The position numbers and the translations under genes were made by a program. 45,175 nucleotides of DNA from Phycisphaerae bacterium. GTDB lineage: Bacteria > Planctomycetota > Phycisphaerae > UBA1845 > UTPLA1. Where the stretch lies: NCBI GenBank assembly GCA_016935885.1, contig JAFGQA010000187.1, positions 1 to 45,175 of the forward strand, given 5' to 3'. Position 1 is the first letter of the stretch. The number at the start of each line of letters is the position of its first letter. Below the pieces are notes generated by a model. That model made no database searches. It was not told where the DNA came from and saw only the letters and a program-made list of their open reading frames with translations. This document shows, piece after piece, positions 15,216 through 24,380 of this stretch.

Positions 15216-16478
15216 ATGCGGCTTATTGTCTTCGAGGATGCAGGATATAGGAACCTACTGCCGCTGGCTTATGTCCGGGCTGCATTTGACCTGCGGTGCG
15301 GCTTCGACAGCCTGCTCGACAAGATCGAGACGGCCATGGGCGTCCAGGCCGACGCCCTGTTCGTCCGCGACGCCATCGCCGTAGTCGTCGCCCAGCGCCA
15401 TAGGCGGCCCGTCAACAGCGTGCCGGACGATGACGACCAGTTGTGGGTCAACGGTCGGCTGCTGCTTAGGCAGAAGCTCGACTTGGCCACCGGCGCTGCC
15501 GCCTGGGGCGGCGATACGCTGCTCGCGGCCAGGCTCGACGCACAGACCGCCGCGGCATTGACGACCGAGTGCTTGCAGGACCCGGGCAAGCTCAAGTCCG
15601 CTTTGTCGAGATGTCACGCCGTTACCATGCAGGCCGAGACCGCGTTGCTCGTCGACTACCCCTGGCAACTCGTCCACGAGAACGAGGAGGAGATCCTTCG
15701 GCAATTCAGCGGCAGACAACCGCAGCTTCTCGGCACGGTCTATCCCGGCGCCCACCTGGTGAACGAGCCGGCCATTCACATCGGATCGGGCTCGAGGATC
15801 AAGCCGGGCGCCGTCATGGATGCGGAGAGCGGGCCGATCTACATCGGCGAGGACGTGACCGTGAATCCCAACGCCACGATCGTCGGACCATGCTACGTCG
15901 GCAACGGCTGCCTCGTGCAGCCGGGCGCCTCCATCCGTGGCGGCAGCAGCATCGGGCCGGTCTGCAAAGTGGGCGGCGAGATCGACGGCTCGATCTTCCA
16001 CGGCTACGCCAATAAGCAGCACGACGGCTTCCTGGGGCATTCGTACGTCGGCGAATGGGTCAACCTCGGCGCGGACACGGTCAACAGCGATTTGAAGAAC
16101 ACCTACGGGCCCGTAAGCGTCTGGCTCAATGGCAGACAGGTCGATACGGGTCTGACGTTTGTCGGCGCGGTGATCGGCGACCACACGAAGGCCGGCATCA
16201 GCGTCGCCCTGCCGACCGGCTGCGTGATCGGGTTCGCCTCGAACGTCTTTGTCAGCCGTCACGTGCCGAGGTTCGTGCCCAGCTTCAGTTGGCTGACGGA
16301 TGACGGCCGCGAGACAAACGACCCGGCCCGTGCCCTGGCCGTGGCGAGAAAGGTCATGGCCCGGCGCAAGTGCGGGCTTTCCGAGGCCGAGGAGGCGTTG
16401 TTCCTATCGATTCCGGACGAGGCCCGGAAGAACGAGGTGGCACCGCCGGCGGCGAACGGCCAACAACCTCGGCCTTAA
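15216..16478 (+). CDS. GlmU-like sugar nucleotidyl/acyltransferase (TIGR03991-type)
   Basis: 420-residue protein resembling the alternative GlmU family known from Bacteroidetes and related groups. The N-terminal half starts LIVFEDAGYRNLLPLAYVR and continues AAFDLRCG, like the family's LFED...LPLT.TRP..DLRCG pattern. The C-terminal half is a left-handed beta-helix with hexapeptide repeats (IGSGSRIKPGAV, IYIGEDVTVNPNATIVGP, CYVGNGCLVQPGASI). A role in UDP-GlcNAc or another activated sugar is likely; the exact substrate is not shown. ATG at 15216 follows GGGAG. Its TAA stop is part of the left end of a 104-bp repeat element, which may have supplied the present stop codon. Confidence 0.75.
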   Translation: MRLIVFEDAGYRNLLPLAYVRAAFDLRCGFDSLLDKIETAMGVQADALFVRDAIAVVVAQRHRRPVNSVPDDDDQLWVNGRLLLRQKLDLATGAAAWGGDTLLAARLDAQTAAALTTECLQDPGKLKSALSRCHAVTMQAETALLVDYPWQLVHENEEEILRQFSGRQPQLLGTVYPGAHLVNEPAIHIGSGSRIKPGAVMDAESGPIYIGEDVTVNPNATIVGPCYVGNGCLVQPGASIRGGSSIGPVCKVGGEIDGSIFHGYANKQHDGFLGHSYVGEWVNLGADTVNSDLKNTYGPVSVWLNGRQVDTGLTFVGAVIGDHTKAGISVALPTGCVIGFASNVFVSRHVPRFVPSFSWLTDDGRETNDPARALAVARKVMARRKCGLSEAEEALFLSIPDEARKNEVAPPAANGQQPRP

Positions 16479-16579
16479 CAGCCCGTGGTAAAAGGGAAAA
16501 CAGCGGATCGGAAACGCCGTTCCTGACAGTAAAAACCACCGGCGAGACGCCGGTGCCACAGTTTTGCCACGGTCTGTTA
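16476..16579 (+). repeat. 104-bp MITE-like element, copy 2
   Basis: Terminal inverted repeats TAACAGCCCGTGG (16476-16488) and CCACGGTCTGTTA (16567-16579), with one mismatch. Same length and interior as copy 1. The first three bases, TAA, are the stop codon of the GlmU-like gene. Confidence 0.8.
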
Positions 16580-16632
16580 AGCGGTCAATCGTCAGATTTC
16601 AGTTGTCAGTCGTCAGTTGTCGCCGGGCTACA

Positions 16633-16660
16633 ACTGAAAACTGAAAACTGAGAACTGAAA
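16633..16660. repeat. heptamer repeat (ACTGAAA), four units
   Basis: Four 7-nt units (ACTGAAA, ACTGAAA, ACTGAGA, ACTGAAA) beside related CAGTTGTCAGTCGTCAG sequence at about 16599-16620. Similar CAGTTGTC words appear at about 19484-19500. Unlike the octamers it contains a stop codon (TGA) in the forward frames, and it is seen only between genes. Confidence 0.65.
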
Positions 16661-16667
16661 CCCGTCG

Positions 16668-17414
16668 TCATGTCGTCTGCGAGGTTTGCCGCAGATCCAC
16701 CGTCCAACTGTCCGGCAGATGCCGTTCGATGATGTCCCCTACGGCGTTCACCCAGGCCCTGCAGCGATCGAGGATCCACGAATCGCTCGTCGCGACCGGC
16801 CCGTCGTAATCCGCCAGAACGCGATCGGGGTCGCCCGCCAACTCGATGTTCCACTCGATCGCGCTGTCGGCCAGCGCCTCGGTCATGAAGCCGCGAAGAC
16901 GCCCGCTGTTGGACACGGGGCGATCAAGATACCAATAGACCGCCGACACGCCAGCCCCCTGCAAATGGTCTGCGATGACGCGAATCGCGGACAACGTCTC
17001 GTCGACCTTTCTGTAGGTGCCATGAATGCTGGCCAGATCGCGATAGCAGCCGTCTCGCCCGATGAGGACCACTCCGCCGGACAGCGCGCTCTCCACTGTG
17101 ATGAGCAGGTTGTATCCGTCAATGCCCAACGGCCGATCGACACACTCCGCCAGTGCCTTCTCCGCCTGTCGGCGCCGGGCCAAGGATTGATCGGAACAGG
17201 ACGAGCGCCGGACGGCCACCCTCTGCCGCTCGGCAAGGTCATGCCGATTGCCGACGAGTGCCAAGGCGGAAGGCTCCGCGTATCCACGGGTCAGCAGCCA
17301 GGCATATTCCTCGACGGCAAGGCGCAAGGCCGGATGCCGCGACTCGGCGAAGAGCCGCCGGTCGTCTGGGTGGGGTCCACGATGCTTGCGCGTGTCGGGC
17401 ATGGTGGGGACCAT
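16668..17414 (-). CDS. DUF434 domain-containing protein
   Basis: 248-residue protein matching the DUF434 family (often with a following DUF5616 part). The N-terminal part is RGPHPDDRRLF, AVEEYAWLLTRGYAEPSALALVG, then LAERQRVAV. The second part is DGYNLLITVESALSGGVVLIGRDG, followed by DLASIHGTYRKVDET. The second part resembles NYN/PIN-like nuclease folds in pattern (GYNLLI near its start, a late TSDSWIL acidic/serine motif), but this is only a suggestion; function is unknown. Start ATG 17414 or 17402; neither has a clear SD. It converges with the GlmU-like gene across a repeat. Confidence 0.75.
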   Translation of the reverse strand: MVPTMPDTRKHRGPHPDDRRLFAESRHPALRLAVEEYAWLLTRGYAEPSALALVGNRHDLAERQRVAVRRSSCSDQSLARRRQAEKALAECVDRPLGIDGYNLLITVESALSGGVVLIGRDGCYRDLASIHGTYRKVDETLSAIRVIADHLQGAGVSAVYWYLDRPVSNSGRLRGFMTEALADSAIEWNIELAGDPDRVLADYDGPVATSDSWILDRCRAWVNAVGDIIERHLPDSWTVDLRQTSQTT

Positions 17415-17907
17415 CAGCCGTGCGTGAACGATCCGCTGTCAGCCATGCGGCCGGCCTCAGACTTCGCACGGCCCGTCTTCGACCGACGGACTACTGAGCA
17501 ACCATGAAGAATAGTACGCAAACCGACCGGTTCTTGCGAGGACGAGCCACGGGCCTGAAGCCGGGCGGTGTCTCGACGGGACTGAGCGCCGACTCTGCGC
17601 AAAGGGCCGCACGGGCTGAAGCCCGTGGTTCTTCAGAGTCATTGCACACCTCAAAGCCAAACCGGTCAGTTTGAGATGGCAATCATAACGGACGCGTTGC
17701 GCCGCGTTCATCGCCCCTTGGATCGACACGGGCACCTTGGAACTTGTTTCGTTTTGCCTGGAACCAACGGCCAGGCCGGTGCGTCCAAGTCGGTATCTGG
17801 GTACGATTCGGCCGGGAGCGATCAGCCGTCCGGTATCAGCGATCAGTCCTGACGGTAACGGCTATCGGCGAACGGCCAACAACGAACGGTCAAACAGGAG
17901 TAGAATC
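17415..17907. other. intergenic region between divergent genes
   Basis: 493 bp, no credible gene. Two hairpins of the form CACGGGCTGAAGCCCGTGG occur (about 17547-17567, degenerate, and 17608-17627, intact); a further copy lies inside the radical SAM gene at about 1900. Degenerate direct words (GATCAG..., CGAACGG) lie just upstream of the DUF4139 gene. I see no clear promoter. Confidence 0.45.
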
Positions 17908-19467
17908 ATGAACACCCGCAACATATTGATCTTGGCTTCACTGGCAGCGATTGTGACCTTCTTGGAGGCAGGTGGCGTGCAAACCGTATCCGCGGACACC
18001 GGGTCGGAGCAGGATGTAGCCGTGACCGTCTATTCCACCGCGGACCCCGCCGGGTTCGACCCGCAGAGATTCATCGCCCAACAGCGGGAGGGCTACGATC
18101 CGCAGTTCGCCTGGCAGGTGCCCGGCTTCGGTGTCGTCAAGGAGGTCCGCAACGTCAAGCTGGTGGCCGGCACGAACGAGCTACGCTTCACCGACGTGGC
18201 CCAGTTCATTGATCCGACCACCGTCAGCTTCACCGATCTGGACGTGCCCGACGGCACGGCGGTGCTCGAACAGAACTTCGAGTTCGATCTGGTCAGCCCC
18301 GAGAAGCTGATGGACAAGTACATCGACCGCGAAATCACCGTCGTTGTGCCGAAAGGAGACACCGTGGACGAGATCCGCGGCAGACTGCTGTCGGCCAGGC
18401 AAGGCAGACTGGTGCTGCAAACCGCGGACGGCGTGCGTGTGATCAGTCAGCACCTGCGCGCGGAACTGGGCGATTTGCCGGGCGGTCTGATCACGCGACC
18501 GACGCTCGTGTGGAAGCTTCAGGCCGCCGAGGGCGGCGAGCACCGTGTCCGCACGACCTATCAGACCGATGGGATCACGTGGCGCAGCGACTACAACCTG
18601 ACTCTCAACGCGACCGACACGCAGGCCGACCTCGGGGCATGGGTGACGCTGATGAATCTCTCCGGCGCGGCATACAAGGATGCGCGTTTGAAGCTGATCG
18701 CCGGCGACGTGCAGCGCATCCAGCCGCAGCCCGAACTCATGCGGTATGCCGGCAAGAAGGGGAGGAGCATGATGGCCATGGTGGAAGATGCCGGCTTCGA
18801 GGAGAAGGCCTTCTTTGAGTATCACCTGTATACGTTGCCACGCCGAACGGACATCCTGGCCAATACCACGCAGCAGATCACGCTGTTCCCGACCGCCCGT
18901 GACGTGGACGTCGAGAAGCTGATGGTCTATTACGGCCTGCCTCAGGCGGCGAGCTGGAGGTTCTTCCCTCAGCCGCAGCAGGACCGCAACTTCGGCAACC
19001 AGTCCAATCCCAAGGTCGACGTGTATGTCCGCTTCCAGAACAAGAAGGAGAACAACCTGGGCATCCCGCTGCCAAAAGGAAAGGTGCGCGTCTACAAGCG
19101 CGACGACGCCGACGGCACGCTCGAATTCGTCGGCGAAGACCTGATCGACCACACGCCCAAGGACGAAAAGGTGTTGATCAAGCTGGGCCAGGCGTTCGAC
19201 GTCGTTGGCGAGCGGACGCAGACCGACTTTGGGATCGACACGAGTCGTCGCACCCTCTGGGAGAGCTTCAAAATCCAGATCCGCAACCACAAGCCGCAGG
19301 CGCAGAAGGTGATCATCAAGGAGAACCTGTATCGTTGGACGACCTGGGAGATCACCGAGTCGAGCGACAAGTACGAGAAGATCGACGCACGAACGATCCA
19401 TTTCGAGGTCAACGTGCCGCCGGATGGCGAGAAGACCGTGACGTACAGGGTGAAGTACACGTGGTAG
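17908..19467 (+). CDS. exported DUF4139 domain protein
   Basis: 519 residues with a Sec-type signal sequence (hydrophobic NILILASLAAIVTFLEA, probable cleavage after VSA near residue 30). The bulk matches the DUF4139 family: KEVRNVKLVAGTNELRFTDVAQFIDP, TTYQTDGITWRSDYNLTLN, KGKVRVYKRDDADGTLEFVGED, DHTPKDEKVLIKLGQAFDVVGER, and a C-terminal VNVPPDGEKTVTYRVKYTW. DUF4139 proteins include MuiA-like envelope proteins of unknown function. ATG at 17908 is preceded by AGGAG (17896-17900) with 7-nt spacing; a further upstream in-frame ATG has no SD and would hide the signal peptide. Confidence 0.85.
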   Translation: MNTRNILILASLAAIVTFLEAGGVQTVSADTGSEQDVAVTVYSTADPAGFDPQRFIAQQREGYDPQFAWQVPGFGVVKEVRNVKLVAGTNELRFTDVAQFIDPTTVSFTDLDVPDGTAVLEQNFEFDLVSPEKLMDKYIDREITVVVPKGDTVDEIRGRLLSARQGRLVLQTADGVRVISQHLRAELGDLPGGLITRPTLVWKLQAAEGGEHRVRTTYQTDGITWRSDYNLTLNATDTQADLGAWVTLMNLSGAAYKDARLKLIAGDVQRIQPQPELMRYAGKKGRSMMAMVEDAGFEEKAFFEYHLYTLPRRTDILANTTQQITLFPTARDVDVEKLMVYYGLPQAASWRFFPQPQQDRNFGNQSNPKVDVYVRFQNKKENNLGIPLPKGKVRVYKRDDADGTLEFVGEDLIDHTPKDEKVLIKLGQAFDVVGERTQTDFGIDTSRRTLWESFKIQIRNHKPQAQKVIIKENLYRWTTWEITESSDKYEKIDARTIHFEVNVPPDGEKTVTYRVKYTW

Positions 19468-19543
19468 GCGAACTGCTACCTGTCAGCGGTCAGTTGTCGC
19501 CCAATGGCATGTGAGGAGTGGAAGCTCGCTGTGCCCCCAGACG

Positions 19544-21823
19544 TCATCGGTCGCAAACCGAAGCAGGGGCTGGCTGCGTACGTTCCACCGGCGGGTGTGT
19601 CCCGAGGACGTCTTCGCAGAGGGCGCGGAGTGGTTCCGCAACGCTCCATGCCTGCCAAGGGCAGCCGCCGGGCGTGTGCGGAGGATCGCCGTCGGCGACT
19701 TCGCTGATGCTGCCGATCCCGGCCTCGCACAGGTGATCCAACAAGCCGTCCAGGAACCGCCTGGCCGCCGAGGGTGTCGTCACGATGTCAGCGTCTCTCG
19801 TCGCCCCGTGCGCCCCCCGGCCAAGGCCGGGGGCTCTTAGGATCTTAGTGTATGCGGTGACGAACGGTCCCAGGAGCCAGGGCCACACCGTTCCTTGATG
19901 ATAGGCCCCATCGCGCGATGGCAGGTTCCCCTCGTACCTGCCGCGGTACGCCGGGTCCGAGGGCGATAACGTCCGCATCCCCATCGGCGTCCACAGCTCG
20001 CGCTCGCAGACGGAGACAACGGCCAGCCACCGTGACCGGTCCAGCACCGGGTGCGTCAGGCTGATGGCAAACAACTGGTTCGGCCGAATCGCACCATCCG
20101 CCCACACGTCTTGTTTCGACGTTTCGCCGCTTTGATGTCTTGATGTTTCGCCGTTTCGACGTTTTGCCGTTTCGCCGTTTCGACGTTTCGCCGTTTCGAC
20201 GTTTTGACGTTTCGCCGTTTCGCCGCTTCGCCGTTCTCGCGGTTCCCCGTCGATGACGTCGTAAAGGCAATCCGCGGACTCGTTCCAGAAACGCTCGTTA
20301 AACGAAGCCCGCGCGCGGGCGGAAAGGTCGTGCCACTTGTCTGCTCGCTCGGTCTTTCCCAACCGTTCTGCGTATGACGCCGCGATTTGCAGGCCGTTGT
20401 ACCACAGCGCGTTGATCTCTACCGGCTTGCCGATCCGCGGCGTGATTGAGCAACCGGGGAGTTGCGCGTCCATCCACGTCAACGCCACGCCGGGCTCGCC
20501 CGCCGCCAGGAGGCCGTCGTCGCACAGCCGGATGCCGTGCCGCGTGCCACGCTCGTGCGCATCGATGATCTCCGTGATGACGGGGAACATCCGATCGGCC
20601 ACGAAGGCCCAATCGCCCGAGTAGGTTAGATACCGGTCGATCGCGTACACGTACCACAGGGTCGCGTCTGCGGTGTTGTAGGCCGGGGGCTCGCCGAAGT
20701 CGGGAAACCGATTCGGGATCATTCCGCCGTCCACGTATTGGGCGAATGCCTCGATAATCCTGCGAGCATCATCGAGCCGGCTCGGCACGAGGCACAGGCC
20801 TGGCAGCGAGATAAACGTGTCCCGCCCCCAATCCCCGAACCATGGATAACCGGCAATGACGGTCTTCAGATCACGGCCACGGGCCACGAGGAACTGGCTT
20901 GCGGCGTTCTTCAGCGGCTCGACAAGCGGATCCTCGGCGACGGAGGGACCCGAGTGCCGCGCGCCACGGACGCAGGACCGACGGCCTTGGCAGACAGGCA
21001 CACTGGTCGCGGGCCGCGCCTCCGCGTGGTCTTGTGAAGCGGACCGGGCGAACGCCTGGCGCCAACCTTGCCAGGACCGGTCCTGCGTAGAGGCCGCGAA
21101 GACGAGCCCTGTGGAGTCGCCCTGACCCAAGGTTGCGCCAACAACGCCCGGCGTGAATAGGTCCTGCGTCTCGTCGTATCCCCGTCGGGCCTCCGTGGCC
21201 AGGAAGAACTGGTAGTGCCAATCCGGCTTCGGCTCGAACGTGCCGTTGTGGGCCAGATGCCACAAGGGACGTTGACCGGCCCAATGGAGCGTCAGCCGGT
21301 CGCCGTCCGATTCCACGGTCGGCGTGGAGAGGTCCAGACTGTGGGTCAGGATGTGAAAGTGACGGCTCGTGCACAGCGGCTGGACCGACAAGGTGACGGG
21401 GCCATCGGCTTCGAGCAGGCGGTACCGCACGAAGGTCGTGTCCTCTCCGTGGGCCATGCACAGTGTCTGCTCAACGACCGCGCTGCCGGCCCGCCAGCGC
21501 CAGGAGGGATAGGGGCGCGTGGTGAATGAATCCAGGAAGCGATACCCGTGCGGGTGAACGGCATTGACGTAATCGTTGGTGGCCAACTCGTAGGCGCGGC
21601 CGCCTACGGTGACTGTGGCGTCCAGCTTGGCCAGGAGGACGAACCGTTCAACGGGCGGATCGACAGCCGCGACGAGCAGGCCGTGGTAGCGGCGGGTCAG
21701 CATCTGATTGACCGTGGCCATCGCAAAGCCGCCGCGCCCATTCGTGACGAGCCATTCGAGACGCCGCCCCCCTTCCAGGTTTGCGCACCTCGTGTGATCG
21801 ACATGATAGATCGTGTGGGCCAA
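19544..21823 (-). CDS. glycogen debranching enzyme (amylo-alpha-1,6-glucosidase, GH133)
   Basis: 759-residue two-domain enzyme. The N-terminal GDE_N-like domain begins LEWLVTNGRGGFAMATV and continues RYHGLLVAA. The C-terminal (alpha/alpha)6 glucosidase domain has GYPWFGDWGRDTFISLPG (about 324-341), YNTADATLWYV, LTWMDAQL and HQGTVWPWLLGPF. It removes alpha-1,6 branch glucose in glycogen turnover. The start is TTG at 21823, supported by a perfect AGGAGG at 21836-21831 with 7-nt spacing; an upstream GTG (21850) precedes the SD. Residues about 530-570 are an octamer-encoded RRNGETAK-type repeat inserted in the loop between CLYDVIDGE and ADGAIRPNQLFAISL. A second loop (about 265-300) is also atypical. 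Confidence 0.92.
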   Translation of the reverse strand: MAHTIYHVDHTRCANLEGGRRLEWLVTNGRGGFAMATVNQMLTRRYHGLLVAAVDPPVERFVLLAKLDATVTVGGRAYELATNDYVNAVHPHGYRFLDSFTTRPYPSWRWRAGSAVVEQTLCMAHGEDTTFVRYRLLEADGPVTLSVQPLCTSRHFHILTHSLDLSTPTVESDGDRLTLHWAGQRPLWHLAHNGTFEPKPDWHYQFFLATEARRGYDETQDLFTPGVVGATLGQGDSTGLVFAASTQDRSWQGWRQAFARSASQDHAEARPATSVPVCQGRRSCVRGARHSGPSVAEDPLVEPLKNAASQFLVARGRDLKTVIAGYPWFGDWGRDTFISLPGLCLVPSRLDDARRIIEAFAQYVDGGMIPNRFPDFGEPPAYNTADATLWYVYAIDRYLTYSGDWAFVADRMFPVITEIIDAHERGTRHGIRLCDDGLLAAGEPGVALTWMDAQLPGCSITPRIGKPVEINALWYNGLQIAASYAERLGKTERADKWHDLSARARASFNERFWNESADCLYDVIDGEPRERRSGETAKRQNVETAKRRNGETAKRRNGETSRHQSGETSKQDVWADGAIRPNQLFAISLTHPVLDRSRWLAVVSVCERELWTPMGMRTLSPSDPAYRGRYEGNLPSRDGAYHQGTVWPWLLGPFVTAYTKILRAPGLGRGAHGATRDADIVTTPSAARRFLDGLLDHLCEAGIGSISEVADGDPPHTPGGCPWQAWSVAEPLRALCEDVLGTHPPVERTQPAPASVCDR
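20114..20233. repeat. octamer minisatellite A inside debranching enzyme CDS
   Basis: Fifteen 8-nt units (CGTCGAAA/CGGCGAAA on the coding strand), 120 bp in total, a multiple of both 8 and 3, so the reading frame is kept. It encodes eight-residue periods such as RRNGETAK. Confidence 0.9.
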
Positions 21824-22204
21824 TGGTTGACCTCCTAAGTCAGTCGCCACCCGTCGCCGGCCAACAACTGGGAACCAGAAACTTACTCTTTACGCCCGAG
21901 AATTCAAGGATTCGACGATTCAGGGTCTGTCGGCGGATCCGTGACACTTCCGGCGGCATTCGATTCGCGGTGAGACTATGAAACAGGAGGCCGAGCCGTT
22001 TCGCAGTGCCACGGGCGGCTTGCACGTGTTGAGCGTTCAAACGGGGTGGTATGGCTTCAGGGCTTCAGCGATCTCCGTCCGCCAACCTGCCAACCGAAAT
22101 TGCCCGCTGCCCACAGAGCAATGGCACACACCCTCACGGATTGCCATCCGCGGGTTTCAGACGACGATCTGCGCACCGTATAGCGCTGCTATATCGCTGC
22201 CACG
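21824..22204. other. intergenic region with degenerate repeats
   Basis: 381 bp between two minus-strand genes, no gene seen. It contains three octamer B units (about 21903-21926), a border of the REPIN-like element (GTGACACTTCCGGCGGCATT at 21941-21960), a partial REP (about 22009-22027), and the GTTCAAACGGGGTGGTATGG word (about 22032-22052) shared with 2788-2808. A broken or heavily mutated repeat cluster is the best description. Confidence 0.5.
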
Positions 22205-23113
22205 TTAGCAGCCCGGGCACGCCGGGATGTGCACGCCCGGTCCCGTCAGCTCGATCGTAAAGTTGATAGCCGCCGTCGACAGGCTGAACGCCGAGCGCAT
22301 GATCTCGCACATCATGAAGAACGGCGAGAAGACCGCCAGGAGGATGACCTGCGTCAGCGTGACGACGAGGGTCAGGACGGTGCTGACGAGCACCGCGACG
22401 AGTTGCACCATGACCTGCACACAAAGGAAGCCAAGCGTGACGCACGCGTACTGAAGCGGCGCGACCAGCGGGATTAGAAAAAACTGCGCGTTGGGAGCGT
22501 CCTTGCCGAACGGCATCATCGCCCCGTCCGCCAGCCGCATCCGGCCGTTGGCATCGTCCGGCGGGTTCTCCGTGGAGATCTCGAGCCCCAGCAGATCCCA
22601 GATCCGTTGGGCCACTTCCGCGGCGACCTCCAGCAGGTCCACGTCGAACTCGATCCGTTGGTCCCGCTCGTCCTCGGCCACCTGCTCGTCGGCGAAGTAC
22701 AAATCGACGTGGCCCTTCAAACGCGTGGCGGTGACCTCCTCATACGTGATGTCAATGGTCGAGCCGTCGAAGCTCCGCGCCTTCACCGGCCGGCCGTCCT
22801 CGAAGATGACGCTGGCCTCGTCGCCGTTTACGTCACGAATCGCCGCTCCCGTAACCTCGCTGATGCTGCCGTCTTCCTTGAAGCTACCGTAGACGAAGAC
22901 CGACTGCCCGTTCGCCAAGCGAATGCCGCCGAGAACGTCGCTGCTGGTGTCGGTGTTGAACAAGAAACCAAGGGGGTTGCCCTGTGCGTCGTAGGAGGGG
23001 CCACCCAGCAAAGTGAAGTTCTGGCAACCGGCATGACCGATGGCCATGATCGAGATGGCAAACCCTGTGACAAAGACGCCGGGGATCGAGGATGGGAAGT
23101 TCCACAGACGCAT
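22205..23113 (-). CDS. exported protein of unknown function with hydrophobic C-terminal region
   Basis: 302 residues, family not recognised. The N terminus is hydrophobic (VFVTGFAISIMAIGHAGC) and could be a signal sequence; the AGC at its end resembles a lipobox, but position -3 is His, so lipidation is uncertain. The middle is a beta-rich part with YDAQGNPLGFLF, FVYGSFKEDGSISEV and SFDGSTIDITYEE. An acidic helical part follows (ADEQVAEDERDQRIEFDVDL). Residues about 217-285 form one or two long hydrophobic segments, ending IPACPGC. ATG at 23113 follows GGAGAG. A good promoter lies 36-64 bp upstream. Confidence 0.7.
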   Translation of the reverse strand: MRLWNFPSSIPGVFVTGFAISIMAIGHAGCQNFTLLGGPSYDAQGNPLGFLFNTDTSSDVLGGIRLANGQSVFVYGSFKEDGSISEVTGAAIRDVNGDEASVIFEDGRPVKARSFDGSTIDITYEEVTATRLKGHVDLYFADEQVAEDERDQRIEFDVDLLEVAAEVAQRIWDLLGLEISTENPPDDANGRMRLADGAMMPFGKDAPNAQFFLIPLVAPLQYACVTLGFLCVQVMVQLVAVLVSTVLTLVVTLTQVILLAVFSPFFMMCEIMRSAFSLSTAAINFTIELTGPGVHIPACPGC

Positions 23114-23148
23114 GATAGGATCTCTCCGCCAAGCGCGAGGTCACGTTA

Positions 23149-23177
23149 GTATGCCCGCTCTGTAACAAGGGATCAAG
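23149..23177 (-). promoter_or_regulatory. sigma70-type promoter of the unknown exported protein gene
   Basis: On the minus strand: TTGATC (23177-23172), 17 nt, CATACT (23154-23149). It gives a leader of about 30 nt before the ATG at 23113. Confidence 0.5.
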
Positions 23178-23319
23178 CCGTTCTGGTCCTTTCGCGGCCG
23201 GCCATGCCGGCTGGGGCATTTGGAGGCACACGGCCCCAGGCGGATCGTGTGTGGTCCTGGGCCTGTGTGGGCCTCGTCACGCGTGCATGGGCCTTGGCGC
23301 CGTTGCTACAACAGGAGCC

Positions 23320-24207
23320 TCAGACGAACCAGAAGGTCTTTCGCTTCCACGCGAGGTAGCCTCCACCGAAGGATCGTTCGAGGACTCGATCCTCAACCCG
23401 GGATCGATACAACTGCATCGCGACGAACAGCAAAAAGAAGGCGACCCAAATCGGTCGCAGGCGGACAAGGACCAGCCAGACGCCGGCCTGGGCGATGAAT
23501 TGCCCCAGATAGATCGGATGTCGAACGAGGCGATAGGGACCGGAGACCTTCAGTTCTCGCGCCTCGGCGACGATGGAGACTGATCGGAACAACTTAGCAT
23601 AGCCCCACACCTCCAGGCCGCCGCCAACGCACAGCAACACGACGCCAATACAGAACCGAGTGTAGCTGATACGACCGAATCCGAGCATGTGGGAAAGCGT
23701 GTCCGCCGCGTGGCTACCGACCACGTGCAGGAAGCCCTGGAGCAGGAAGGGAAGCAGTGGCCAGACCGCGGCGACCAATGGGATGATGATCTCTCTGGCG
23801 CGATCGGCGCGTTGCCGCGGCGGCAGTCGAAAGCAGAAGGCGAGCCCGATCAATACAAAAGTGGCGTCAAACAGCAGCCTGGCCAGCGGAAAATAGACCC
23901 GAGGGCCGTAGACCGGGTGGCCCAACTCATTCTGGCCAATGACCGGCGCCATGTACGGACCGATGTCGGGAAAATCCGTGAAATACTCCCCGACGCGAGG
24001 CCCCAGATAGGCGCAGATCATCCCCACTCCTATGACGCGGAACGACCAATCGGGCATGGCCAACCACAGCCGCATGGGCCACCGGGGGGCGGACTCCGGC
24101 CCACCCGCATCGGGACCGGCGGCAGGCGCTTGGTCCAAGGGCCCAGCGTCCGCGTTTGCGGCTTTCTCCCGCCCTTCCTGCCTGTCGTGTGACGTATTGT
24201 CGCTCAT
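23320..24207 (-). CDS. isoprenylcysteine carboxyl methyltransferase-like membrane protein
   Basis: 295-residue integral membrane protein of the ICMT/PEMT-like superfamily. Residues 1-40 are a hydrophilic, disordered-looking tail. Several transmembrane segments follow (about 55-72, 105-128, 140-165, 180-205). The SAM-binding C-terminal part has KVSGPYRLVRHPIYLGQ (the RHPxYxG signature), a hydrophobic hairpin, then EDRVLERSFGGGYLAWK. Such proteins methylate lipids or small hydrophobic substrates; the substrate here is unknown. ATG at 24207 is taken over the overlapping GTG at 24210. It is divergent from lpxD. Confidence 0.75.
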   Translation of the reverse strand: MSDNTSHDRQEGREKAANADAGPLDQAPAAGPDAGGPESAPRWPMRLWLAMPDWSFRVIGVGMICAYLGPRVGEYFTDFPDIGPYMAPVIGQNELGHPVYGPRVYFPLARLLFDATFVLIGLAFCFRLPPRQRADRAREIIIPLVAAVWPLLPFLLQGFLHVVGSHAADTLSHMLGFGRISYTRFCIGVVLLCVGGGLEVWGYAKLFRSVSIVAEARELKVSGPYRLVRHPIYLGQFIAQAGVWLVLVRLRPIWVAFFLLFVAMQLYRSRVEDRVLERSFGGGYLAWKRKTFWFV

Positions 24208-24380
24208 CACATCGTGGTGTCTTAGACGGTGTGAGGTGCGTCATAACGCACGCGTTTCCCAACGTCGATCTTCACGGGTTGGCACTCCAGCAGCACAACC
24301 ACGGCGCGCAATCCGAGGCTCGCACCATTCTATCGACATATCGAGGACGCAACCCGCGATGGGAACAGAAGTCGCGAGGT

